Shown: one piece after another, positions 25,037-33,113 of the stretch
Numbering within the stretch: position 1 is the first letter of the stretch
Layout: each line of letters starts with the position of its first letter
Source: Bacteroidaceae bacterium
GTDB lineage: Bacteria > Bacteroidota > Bacteroidia > Bacteroidales > Bacteroidaceae
Length of the DNA: 61,920 nucleotides
NCBI GenBank assembly: GCA_017503645.1
Contig: JAFVSR010000086.1
Span: 1 to 61,920, forward strand
Reading direction: 5' to 3'
Made by a program: the position numbers and the translations under genes
Notes under the pieces: model-generated
Told to the model about the DNA's origin: nothing
What the model saw: the letters and a program-made list of their open reading frames with translations, nothing else
Databases searched by the model: none

Positions 25037-26389
25037 TTACCCTCTCTTAATCTGTTGCCAAGAAAAGAGCACGCCAATTACAATGGTTGTCGCAATCTCG
25101 GCCAGCGGCATTGCAAGCCATATACCCTCGGTGCCCAGCAACTTAGGTAGTAATATAAAAGAGGGAGTAAGCAGTGCAAACCCACGTAAAAAGACCACAA
25201 CCGTAGCATACTTTATTTTTTCTATGCTTTGGTAGTATCCTGTAACGGCAACATTAAGAATAAAGAAAATTATTCCGCTGGCAATGTAGGGGAATCCTGT
25301 TATGGCTATCTGCCCGGCGCTGCTCCTTGTATCCACAAACAGCGCAACCAATAATTCGGGAATAAATATAAAAAGCAGAGCCACGATGACTCCAATGACG
25401 AGCGATGTTGCAAACAGCAGTCTGCGCGCCTGCTTTATCTCCCGCCAGCGGGAAATTCCGTAATTATAACTTATAATAGGTTGTGCCGACTGCACTACTG
25501 CGTTGCCAAACATAAAGAAGAATGGTGTGTAGTAGCAGGCAATACCGAAAGCACCCACGCCTGCATCGCCCAAATAATTCATAAACACGTGGTTACCCAC
25601 CAAAAAGAGTATGGCAAGTGTAAACTCCCCAAACAACGACGATGAACCAATCTTGCAATGGTATCCAATGTTGCGAAATGCGAGCTTTACGCTCTTACGG
25701 CTTATTTTCAGCGGTACCAACCTTAATGTATCGGCATAAAAAAGCAGATAGACCATAGCCATAACTCCTCCAATGATAATACTTATGCAGGTGGCAATGG
25801 CGGCTCCCTTTACTCCCATACCAAGCGGAAATATGAATAGCCAATCGAGAATGGCATTAAGCGTCGTAGGTATAATGTTGCACCACATTGCGTAACGCGG
25901 CGAGCCGTCTAAGCGTATTATGAACAATCCTATCATCCCCCACATTTCAAAGGCAAAGCAGGGCATAATCCATCGTATATAATCTACCACCTGCGGCAGC
26001 AACGTCTCCGATGCACCAAGGAGCCTTCCTGTTTGTGCTGGAAACAACAGAATCGATATGCTTAATAGAAGTGTGAAAAGTGTTGATACACCTATTGCCT
26101 GTGATATGTTTATTTGTGCTATATTTACCTTCTTTTGCGATAGATGAACCGATGCTGCCACCGAGCAGCCTGCACCAATCATCAACCCTATGCCCGACAT
26201 TATCTGGTATATCGGTACTACAATGTTTACAGCAGCTACACCGTCGGCACCCACTCCGTGTCCCACGAATATACCATCTATTGCCGTTACTGCGCACATA
26301 GAAATTGTACCCCACAATGTTGGTATAAGCAATTTGCGAAACAGTGTGGAAACCTTCTCCTTCTCAAAATCTATAACGTCTCTTTTCAT
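25037..26389 (-). CDS. MATE-family efflux transporter
   Basis: 450 residues with about 12 hydrophobic segments in two bundles of six. The N-terminus has the MATE pattern: LLIPTLWGTISMCAVTAIDGIFVGHGVGADGVAAVN, followed by IMSGIGLMIGAGCSVAAS; the second half repeats it with GNHVFMNYLGDAGVGAFGI and QPIISYNYG. MATE proteins export cationic drugs or metabolites using a sodium or proton gradient. It resembles the DinF/NorM-like group common in Bacteroides; the substrate cannot be told. It lies on the minus strand after the FHA gene, separated by a strong terminator, so it has its own transcription unit. Confidence 0.88.
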   Translation of the reverse strand: MKRDVIDFEKEKVSTLFRKLLIPTLWGTISMCAVTAIDGIFVGHGVGADGVAAVNIVVPIYQIMSGIGLMIGAGCSVAASVHLSQKKVNIAQINISQAIGVSTLFTLLLSISILLFPAQTGRLLGASETLLPQVVDYIRWIMPCFAFEMWGMIGLFIIRLDGSPRYAMWCNIIPTTLNAILDWLFIFPLGMGVKGAAIATCISIIIGGVMAMVYLLFYADTLRLVPLKISRKSVKLAFRNIGYHCKIGSSSLFGEFTLAILFLVGNHVFMNYLGDAGVGAFGIACYYTPFFFMFGNAVVQSAQPIISYNYGISRWREIKQARRLLFATSLVIGVIVALLFIFIPELLVALFVDTRSSAGQIAITGFPYIASGIIFFILNVAVTGYYQSIEKIKYATVVVFLRGFALLTPSFILLPKLLGTEGIWLAMPLAEIATTIVIGVLFSWQQIKRG

Positions 26390-26410
26390 AGCTGTTTGTT
26401 TTTGTCAGAT

Positions 26411-26460
26411 AAAAATACCGGATAAATGATTGGTGTTGCCCAGTCATCTTATCCGGTATT
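26411..26460 (-). terminator. Terminator after the FHA-domain gene
   Basis: AATACCGGATAA (26414-26425) pairs with TTATCCGGTATT (26449-26460), and the stem continues inward with one bulge. A T run follows on the minus strand, so it ends the HU/SPOR-FHA operon before the MATE gene. Confidence 0.85.
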
Positions 26461-26512
26461 GTGGTGTCAATACCCTCCGATGAGGATTTGTACGTGTGTG
26501 TTGTTATATCTG

Positions 26513-27004
26513 TTATTCTTCGTCGGGTGTGTGCAGAATGAGCGTTGTGGCGCCAAGTGTGATTATTGCACCGGCCTCAATGCGTAATCTTTCTCTGTTG
26601 CCGAGAATGCGGTTCATTACAAATGTTCCTGTAACGCTTTGGTTGTCGCGTATGGTATATATGATTTCATCGCCATAGCCACGTTTCACATTAACTATGC
26701 AATGGCGGCGGTCCATACTGGGGTCACTTGTCTCAATGGGCAGTGTAACCACGGTGCCTTTGTTGTAGCGCCCTATGAGGTTGTCGCCCTCTTGGAGTGG
26801 CAATGTTTGCTTGAAACAGAAACGGTTCTCAACAACAGTGAGGTAACCCAAATCCTCGGTTTCCACCTCCTCGTCGTCGCCTATGCGCACGGTGAAACTC
26901 TTGCGGCACTGCTCACACTCGAACACAAGTGATTGCCCCACCTCATAGCCGCTTGCGTCGAAATCGATAGGGTGGTCGCACTTAGGGCAAATAATCTTTT
27001 TCAT
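26513..27004 (-). CDS. Zinc-ribbon plus FHA-domain protein
   Basis: 163 residues. The N-terminus is a zinc ribbon with two CxxC knuckles (C6, C9, C30, C33: CPKC and CEQC). A forkhead-associated domain follows from about residue 70: GDNLIGRYNKG, then SMDRRHCIVNV (the core Ser and His of the phosphothreonine pocket) and GTFVMNR. FHA domains bind phosphothreonine, so it may read out Ser/Thr kinase signalling, though none is encoded here. No signal peptide. ATG 27002-27004 abuts the stop of the HU/SPOR gene with no gap, so the two are translationally coupled. Confidence 0.8.
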   Translation of the reverse strand: MKKIICPKCDHPIDFDASGYEVGQSLVFECEQCRKSFTVRIGDDEEVETEDLGYLTVVENRFCFKQTLPLQEGDNLIGRYNKGTVVTLPIETSDPSMDRRHCIVNVKRGYGDEIIYTIRDNQSVTGTFVMNRILGNRERLRIEAGAIITLGATTLILHTPDEE

Positions 27005-28027
27005 TTATTGGGCATTTGTTTGTAGAACCCACGCATCGGGGAATGTGCTCTTCAGCTCCTTTGCAGCCTCCATAGCCTCCTTGTTGCTTGCATATTCGCC
27101 AATAGATATGCGGTGTCTTCCGCCACCCTTCACAACGGTATAATTTGCAGTCATCTTGGCCGACAACTCCTCTATTGCAAGTTGAGCATTGCTCTCGTTG
27201 GGCGAACTTGCTACAATTATATGATAAACTTTCTTGTTCTCGGTATTCACGGCAGCCAGCTCACCGCTTTCAATAGCGGGTGCCGCCTCTGTTGTTGCCA
27301 CAGTCTTGGGTGCCTCCTCTTGCGGCTGAACTTTGGGCATTGCCATATTGCCATTGGCATCTATGGGCATAATCTCACAGCCTGCAACCTCGTCTGTCAC
27401 CTGCTTGGGAGCGGGAGCGCCCACTTGCTGCATAAGCGATATTTGCTCGTTCGATGCAAAGCCGCTGAACGATGCCTGCATACTCTTTTTGTATGCGCTG
27501 TCGCTCATAGGTGTAACAAAAATGAATGTGAGTATGATGGCCACCGCTGCTGCAATATATTTGCCCAGGTCGCGGTGCTTTATCACAATCTTCCTATCCT
27601 CGCAGTCGCGCAACAAAGGGAAAGCAAAGGGTTCGAAACCAAAATTGGCGGGGTCGTCTATGCCGTTGCTGTCAACGTCGAAAGATAACTCGCCCTTTAT
27701 GTTCATATGGAAAGTACCCAACTCACCAAAGCGAACAACGCTGTTGCGTGTAAGAGCCTCGCGCAGTGCATCTATCTCGTTGTTCATCTTTCTGCCGGCA
27801 TCCTCGTAAGTAAGCTGCTCGCGGTCTATGTACTCCGAAATGAGCAAAGCATCGTCTGCCTTTACCTGTGGGTTGAAACGCATAGTGCGGTAGGGGGGTG
27901 CAAAAACACGCTCCTCTACATTGTAGTGAGCAGGTACCTCATCGGCCAGGAATGCACCCATTCCCGGAATAATCACGCAGTTGTGTCGCGCAACCAGATA
28001 CGATATGTATTTTATCAAATTTTCCAC
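27005..28027 (-). CDS. HU-like (CCDC81-type) plus SPOR-domain membrane protein
   Basis: 340 residues from a GTG start. The N-terminus (about 1-120) resembles tandem prokaryotic HU-like domains of the CCDC81 type (ISYLVARHNCVIIPGMGAFLA, VRFGELGTFHM). One transmembrane helix lies near residues 157-173. A linker of about 85 residues leads to a C-terminal SPOR domain (about 265-340, KVYHIIVASSPNESNAQ, DAWVLQTN), which binds denuded peptidoglycan at division sites. So the HU-like part faces the cytosol and SPOR the periplasm, a link between inside and septal wall. The promoter at 28032-28062 suggests a leaderless mRNA. Confidence 0.82.
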   Translation of the reverse strand: MENLIKYISYLVARHNCVIIPGMGAFLADEVPAHYNVEERVFAPPYRTMRFNPQVKADDALLISEYIDREQLTYEDAGRKMNNEIDALREALTRNSVVRFGELGTFHMNIKGELSFDVDSNGIDDPANFGFEPFAFPLLRDCEDRKIVIKHRDLGKYIAAAVAIILTFIFVTPMSDSAYKKSMQASFSGFASNEQISLMQQVGAPAPKQVTDEVAGCEIMPIDANGNMAMPKVQPQEEAPKTVATTEAAPAIESGELAAVNTENKKVYHIIVASSPNESNAQLAIEELSAKMTANYTVVKGGGRHRISIGEYASNKEAMEAAKELKSTFPDAWVLQTNAQ

Positions 28028-28031
28028 GTAG

Positions 28032-28062
28032 CAAAAATAATAAAAAAAGCTCTCTTGGCAAT
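28032..28062 (-). promoter_or_regulatory. Promoter of the HU/SPOR-FHA operon, placed for a leaderless mRNA
   Basis: Minus-strand ATTG (28059-28062), a 19-base gap and TATTTTTG (28032-28039) fit the consensus. The box ends only 4 bases before the GTG at 28027, so transcription should begin at or next to the start codon. Confidence 0.65.
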
Positions 28063-28137
28063 AGAATTATCAATAAAATTATGTGTAAATCTCTCTTTTA
28101 ATCCACGCCTGTTGAGATAGCTGATAAAAAATTTGTG

Positions 28138-28145
28138 TATCTTCG
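28138..28145 (+). promoter_or_regulatory. -7 box for the U32 peptidase gene (TATCTTCG variant)
   Basis: TATCTTCG at 28138-28145, with TTG at 28112-28114. It supports ATG 28168 as the start, since the longer frame from 28135 would begin inside the promoter. Confidence 0.55.
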
Positions 28146-28167
28146 CAGCGGTAAACGAATTGCACAT

Positions 28168-29988
28168 ATGTCACACCCTCGCAAAATGGAACTTCTTGCC
28201 CCGGCACGTAACGTGGAAACAGCTATTGCCGCCATAGACAGCGGTGCCGATGCCGTATATATAGGCGCAGCGCAGTTTGGTGCGCGACAGGCGGCCGGCA
28301 ACACCGTGGAAGATATTGTACGCCTTGTCGAATATGCTCATATATTCGGCGTAAAGGTATATGTGACACTCAACACCATTCTCACCGACGAGGAGATTGA
28401 ACCTGCCGAGCAACTTATAACCGAGCTTTACAATGCGGGGGTTGATGCCCTTATAGTGCAGGACTTTGCAATTACCAAAATGAACATCCCGCCCATACAG
28501 TTGCATTGCAGTACGCAAATGGATAACTGCACGGTGGAAAAGGTACGTTTCCTTGCGCAGACGGGCTTCCCGCGCGTGGTTCTTGCGCGTGAGCTCAGCC
28601 TGCAGCAGATAGCCGAAATACACAAGGCAGTGCCACACACCGAGCTCGAGGTCTTTGTTCACGGCGCATTGTGTGTGAGCTACAGCGGCCGTTGCTATGC
28701 ATCGCAGCACTGTTTTGGGCGTAGTGCCAACCGTGGTGCTTGTGCGCAGTTCTGCCGCCTTCCCTTCACTCTTGTCGATGCCGATGGCAATGTTATCAAA
28801 AAGGATAAGCACCTGTTGTCGCTCAAGGATATGAACCGCAGCGCTATGCTCGAGGAGATGCTCGATGCCGGTGTCACATCCCTGAAAATAGAGGGCAGGC
28901 TCAAAGATTCCTCATACGTTAAGAACATAACGGCATACTATCGTCGTTGTCTCGACGATATCTTTGCCCGTCGCGCTTGTTACACACGTGCATCGTATGG
29001 TTCTGTAGCACCGCACTTTACCCCCTCGCCCGCAAAAAGTTTCAATCGCGGTTTCACCAACTACTTCCTCGATGGCAAGCGTGGCGATATAACATCGTTC
29101 GACACCCCGAAATCCATAGGCGAGTATGTGGGGCGTGTGAAATTTGTGTCGCGCAGTTTCTTTACCGTTACAGGCGGCACCTTCAATAATGGCGATGGGG
29201 CCTGTTTCATAGCCCCCGATGGCAAGTTGCAGGGCTTTCACATAAACAAAGCAGAGGGCAACAGAGTGTTCCCGCAAAATATGCCTGCGCTGCAGCCGGG
29301 CACCATCCTTTATCGCAATTACGACTGCGAGTTCGAACGCACACTCTCCCGCCCCCTCTCGCCGCGTCGTCTTTCCATCGCTCTTGAGTTTGCAGCCACC
29401 CCTGCAGGTTTTTCACTCACAGCCACCACCGAAAGCGGCATCACCTGTACGGTAGATGCTGCAATGGAAAAGGAGGAGGCACGTGCTCCGCAACAGGAAA
29501 ATATAAACACCCAACTGAAAAAGTGGGGCAATACACCATTTGAGGCATCTTCAATAACTGTCGGTTATAGCGAAAATTGGTTTGTACCATCGTCATTGCT
29601 CTCCGATATGCGCCGCCGCTTGTGCGACACGCTTGTAGCCACACTGCGTAGCAGTCATCAGCGCGAACCTATGCAACCGATAGCAAAAGCTCCCTTTGTG
29701 AGCAAAACGATAGACTACACCGGCAACGTATCTAACAGCCTTGCACGTGCATTCTACACCGAACGTGGCGTGCAATCCGTGGCACCCGCATATGAACTGC
29801 AACCATCGGAAGGCTCGCCCATAATGTATTGCAAGCACTGCATAAAGTACTCTATGGGGTGGTGCACAAAAACAGGTGAAAAATCTCCTTACAAAGAACC
29901 CTACTATCTTGTGTCGGCCGACGGTCGCCGTTTCCGCCTCCATTTCAACTGCAAGGAGTGTATGATGACCGTTGTTGCCGACAAATAA
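28168..29988 (+). CDS. Peptidase U32 family protein
   Basis: About 606 residues. The U32 barrel begins MELLAPARNVETAIAAIDSGADAVYIGA and contains the family signature ELEVFVHGALCVSYSGRCY (about 165-184) with the following cysteine cluster CFGRSANRGACAQFCR. In E. coli, U32 members (RlhA, TrhP) act in hydroxylation of rRNA or tRNA, and other members were described as collagenases, so the annotation as protease is uncertain. A C-terminal extension has another cysteine group, MYCKHCIKYSMGWC and NCKEC, consistent with an iron-sulfur site. It is monocistronic and converges with addB. Confidence 0.88.
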   Translation: MSHPRKMELLAPARNVETAIAAIDSGADAVYIGAAQFGARQAAGNTVEDIVRLVEYAHIFGVKVYVTLNTILTDEEIEPAEQLITELYNAGVDALIVQDFAITKMNIPPIQLHCSTQMDNCTVEKVRFLAQTGFPRVVLARELSLQQIAEIHKAVPHTELEVFVHGALCVSYSGRCYASQHCFGRSANRGACAQFCRLPFTLVDADGNVIKKDKHLLSLKDMNRSAMLEEMLDAGVTSLKIEGRLKDSSYVKNITAYYRRCLDDIFARRACYTRASYGSVAPHFTPSPAKSFNRGFTNYFLDGKRGDITSFDTPKSIGEYVGRVKFVSRSFFTVTGGTFNNGDGACFIAPDGKLQGFHINKAEGNRVFPQNMPALQPGTILYRNYDCEFERTLSRPLSPRRLSIALEFAATPAGFSLTATTESGITCTVDAAMEKEEARAPQQENINTQLKKWGNTPFEASSITVGYSENWFVPSSLLSDMRRRLCDTLVATLRSSHQREPMQPIAKAPFVSKTIDYTGNVSNSLARAFYTERGVQSVAPAYELQPSEGSPIMYCKHCIKYSMGWCTKTGEKSPYKEPYYLVSADGRRFRLHFNCKECMMTVVADK

Positions 29989-30022
29989 AAAAGCTACATT
30001 CCGGGGGTGGGAATGTAGCTTA
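29987..30022 (-). terminator. Terminator between U32 peptidase and addB
   Basis: A 12-bp stem AAGCTACATTCC/GGAATGTAGCTT. The T run follows on the minus strand, so it best fits the end of the addAB transcript, whose last stop is at 30168; the stretch between holds only short hairpins and no gene. Confidence 0.75.
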
Positions 30023-30167
30023 TCCGAGTAAACGCTTTTACCCGTTCGGGTGTCGGCTTTCACAAGTGGACACTACCGCCAAATCTATTACTATGAAAAA
30101 CACATAAATAGAACAAGCGGTAGAGCAAAAGGTTTGTCCTCAATAAGTTAAAAAAGTATAAAACGTG

Positions 30168-33107
30168 CTATCTGCCACAAATGCCCTTGTACTCGCAATA
30201 ACTGCAGCGTTCCTTCTTGTCGGTGGGGGCAAAAGGCTTTTCGTCGTTGAAGATATCTTGCAGCACCTTTTCCAGACGAGCAAGAAAATCGCTCTTGAAA
30301 TCGGCGGCATTTTCTATAGGCGTTCCATTTACATCAACAACGAAATCTTCGTGCAGCGCATCATCTTTTCTTATAATATATATAAGCTCGGGCACCACTT
30401 TGTGAATGTCAGCCTGTTTTACCCTCTCTATCCAATTGTAAAACTCGTGCTTGCTGTAGTCCTTACCGTCGTTCATCTGCTCTAAAACGGCCATCGAATA
30501 GAGCAATGCCTGGAAACGGTAACCGGCGCTGTCGCCCTCGTGCGCAAAAATTTCGTCGAGTGAGCTCTTCTTGTTTTGCAGTTTGTCCTTTCCTGTCTTG
30601 TAGTCTATGATATTGAGAGTGTCGTCTTTGGCATCAATGCGGTCGATTTTTCCACCAATGTTAATCTTAATCTCTTTACCCGAATTATTCTTGAAGGTGT
30701 AGGGGAACTGCACCAATTTTTCGCCACCGATATATGTGAACGGCGTGTGTGCCTTATCCATCTTAATGAGGCGTTGCATAAAGCGCAGCATCACCCTTTT
30801 GTTGATGAGTTGTTCGCCGTTATACACCGGTTTGTTGCCTTTTTTGAAGAACAGCTCCTCGTAGGCATCCTCTATATGCTTCAGCAGCAGTAGCGGGTTC
30901 TCTTCGTACTTTTGCAGGTCGCTTTTTTCTATCACCCCATTGCCTTTTGCCGTAATCTCCTTGTACATAAGCTCGGCAGCCAGGTGAAATATGTCGCCAA
31001 AATCGTTTGCCTCCAGTTCCGTGCTCACCTCGTTGAACTCCTTAATTCCCATAACGTAGTAGTAGAAGAACTTAAGCTCGCATTGCAGGTACTTGTTTAT
31101 GCCCGATGGCGATATGGCATATGCACTCTTGCTTGTGTTAGTGTCGAATTTTTCGTTAAGTACCCGCATCACCCCTGCGCTCTTTTCCACAGCCTTGGGC
31201 TCAAAATAGATGTTTGTCTGCTCTGCTTCCAAATGCAGTCGTTTCACGTTATAAAGGTTTTCGCCAAGTATCTGCAGCAGATAACGCGAACACTCGCCCT
31301 TGTTCTTGCTCTCGGTGGAGCTGTTGTATACAACGGTTATATTCTCGGCTCTTTGCAACAGGCGATAGAAATAGTAGGCATATATGGAATCGCGATGTTC
31401 GCTCATCGTGAGCCCGAATGCTCGGCGCAGGTTGTACGGTATGAACGAATTGTCGTTGCTGCTCTTGGGCAGGTTGCCCTCGCTTGCAGCCAACACAATT
31501 ATATTCTTGAAATCGAGATTACGTGTTTCAAGCAATCCCATAATCTGCAACCCCACAACAGGCTCGCCGTGGAAAGGCATACTCTGTTGCGACAAGATGC
31601 GCATAAGCAGGCTGCCCAGTGATGCTTGTTGCAGTTCAATCTCGCCCGTTTCCAGCAGCGCAAGCAGGCGCTGTGTCTGGTTGTGGGCCTTCAATAGAGC
31701 CTCGCAGAATAGCTCTTCGTAAAGGTCCTCCCCGATTTCTCCTATTTCGGTGCGGCTGTTGGCTATTGCATATATCAATGCCGCTATGTTGCCTATCCAC
31801 TCGGTGTTGTTCGCGGGGCGGGCGAATGCAAGCGACAGTATCTCATCGCAGCATAGCTCCTCGGTGCTTGGGAAAAAGCGTTTTTCATCGAGCAGCCTTG
31901 CACGCAGTTCCATTGCATTGGGGCTGCTTTGTATGATGTACGGGTGTTTCAAAATCCTTTCTACCGCAGTGAGGGTGAATCTCTCCTGCCGTTTGTCGTA
32001 TCCGCGGGTTTGCAACTCCACAAGCAATTTTACAAGGCTGAATACCGGTGTGTGCGAAATGGGGAATCCCATCGTTACATTAAGATGTTTCAAATCCCTG
32101 CCGTTGACCTTTGGGGGCAGCGTGTGCAACACCGACTCCAACATCGTTTCATCGCAAAGCACAATGGCCGTTTCAATCTCCTTCTCACCCAAATTCCCGT
32201 TCAGCCATTGCGGAATGTAGCGTGTTTGTATATTGTCGCTGCTTGCCGAAACGAATGTGACATTCTTCTCCTTTGCCAGGTTGTTGAATATGTCGCCATC
32301 CAAGGCATTGGGGTAGCGCTGCAGGTTCATACGCATAAAATGGCCTGCCTCGTGCTGCCCGTTATGGGTATAGTGCTTGTCGTAATCCCAGTAGAAGAGC
32401 GCTTTCCCCTCCTTCTTTATGATATTGAAAAGTTCCCTTTCGGCTCCGTTCAAAGCATTGAATCCCACAAACACATATTTGTCGTATGGCAGGTTCAGCC
32501 CCTCCTCCTTTTCAATGACATCGCGGTAGAGCATTCCCTCGTATGCAAGATTCTCGTTGCGGAGAATCTCCTTGAATTTTGTGTAGATGGGGTAGAGCAC
32601 CTCCCAGGTGTTTTTGAACTTATTCTTGAGCTCGCTCTTTTTCTCGGGAGCAAAATTGGTGAAGAATTGCTGCACCGCCTTCTGCTGTTCGTCGTTTAGG
32701 ATATCTTTTGCTGTGCCCAATTTGTGCAAATCCTCAATGTTGGCAAATAGCTGCTTGGCATTGGCAAGGTTCTTGTCTACATCGTCAAAGTCCTTTATAA
32801 GCATCTCGCCCCAATAGTAGAACTTGTCGAGGCTTTCGTTGCTGCCTGTCTGTTGCATATACACCTTGTGCAGTTTGCTCACAAGCAGCACCGAATCGGC
32901 AACCACGCTCTCCGAGCACTCTTCGAACAGTTCACTGATGGTAATGCAGGCGGGGCTCCACACGGCTCCTTCGCCTATCTTTTCGAGCAGATATTCGTTG
33001 AAAAACAGGCCCGCACGTTTATTGGGGAACACCATTGCCACCCCTTCGAAATTTCCATTCAAACGGGTATATAAATCATCGGTTACAATCTTCAAGAACG
33101 GTTCCAT
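30168..33107 (-). CDS. addB: AddB-like PD-(D/E)XK nuclease subunit with iron-sulfur cluster
   Basis: 979 residues. The N-terminal part is an inactivated UvrD-like helicase fold starting FPNKRAGLFFNEYL. The C-terminal part is a RecB-type nuclease: GGKIDRIDAKDD and LNIIDYKTGKDK (about residue 835). Four cysteines match the AddB iron-sulfur staple: C676 in YLQCELKFF and C968, C971, C977 in CSYCEYKGIC. With the neighbouring helicase-nuclease it would process double-strand breaks for RecA loading. It follows addA by 6 bases. Sequence divergence from Firmicutes AddB is large, so the symbol is by function and context. Confidence 0.82.
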   Translation of the reverse strand: MEPFLKIVTDDLYTRLNGNFEGVAMVFPNKRAGLFFNEYLLEKIGEGAVWSPACITISELFEECSESVVADSVLLVSKLHKVYMQQTGSNESLDKFYYWGEMLIKDFDDVDKNLANAKQLFANIEDLHKLGTAKDILNDEQQKAVQQFFTNFAPEKKSELKNKFKNTWEVLYPIYTKFKEILRNENLAYEGMLYRDVIEKEEGLNLPYDKYVFVGFNALNGAERELFNIIKKEGKALFYWDYDKHYTHNGQHEAGHFMRMNLQRYPNALDGDIFNNLAKEKNVTFVSASSDNIQTRYIPQWLNGNLGEKEIETAIVLCDETMLESVLHTLPPKVNGRDLKHLNVTMGFPISHTPVFSLVKLLVELQTRGYDKRQERFTLTAVERILKHPYIIQSSPNAMELRARLLDEKRFFPSTEELCCDEILSLAFARPANNTEWIGNIAALIYAIANSRTEIGEIGEDLYEELFCEALLKAHNQTQRLLALLETGEIELQQASLGSLLMRILSQQSMPFHGEPVVGLQIMGLLETRNLDFKNIIVLAASEGNLPKSSNDNSFIPYNLRRAFGLTMSEHRDSIYAYYFYRLLQRAENITVVYNSSTESKNKGECSRYLLQILGENLYNVKRLHLEAEQTNIYFEPKAVEKSAGVMRVLNEKFDTNTSKSAYAISPSGINKYLQCELKFFYYYVMGIKEFNEVSTELEANDFGDIFHLAAELMYKEITAKGNGVIEKSDLQKYEENPLLLLKHIEDAYEELFFKKGNKPVYNGEQLINKRVMLRFMQRLIKMDKAHTPFTYIGGEKLVQFPYTFKNNSGKEIKINIGGKIDRIDAKDDTLNIIDYKTGKDKLQNKKSSLDEIFAHEGDSAGYRFQALLYSMAVLEQMNDGKDYSKHEFYNWIERVKQADIHKVVPELIYIIRKDDALHEDFVVDVNGTPIENAADFKSDFLARLEKVLQDIFNDEKPFAPTDKKERCSYCEYKGICGR

Positions 33108-33113
33108 AGCTTC

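Noticed and set aside
30023-30167. A small gene between the U32 peptidase and addB
   Set aside because: Only short hairpins (for example ACCCGTTCGGGT and TACCGC...GCGGTA) are present and no convincing start, frame or promoter.
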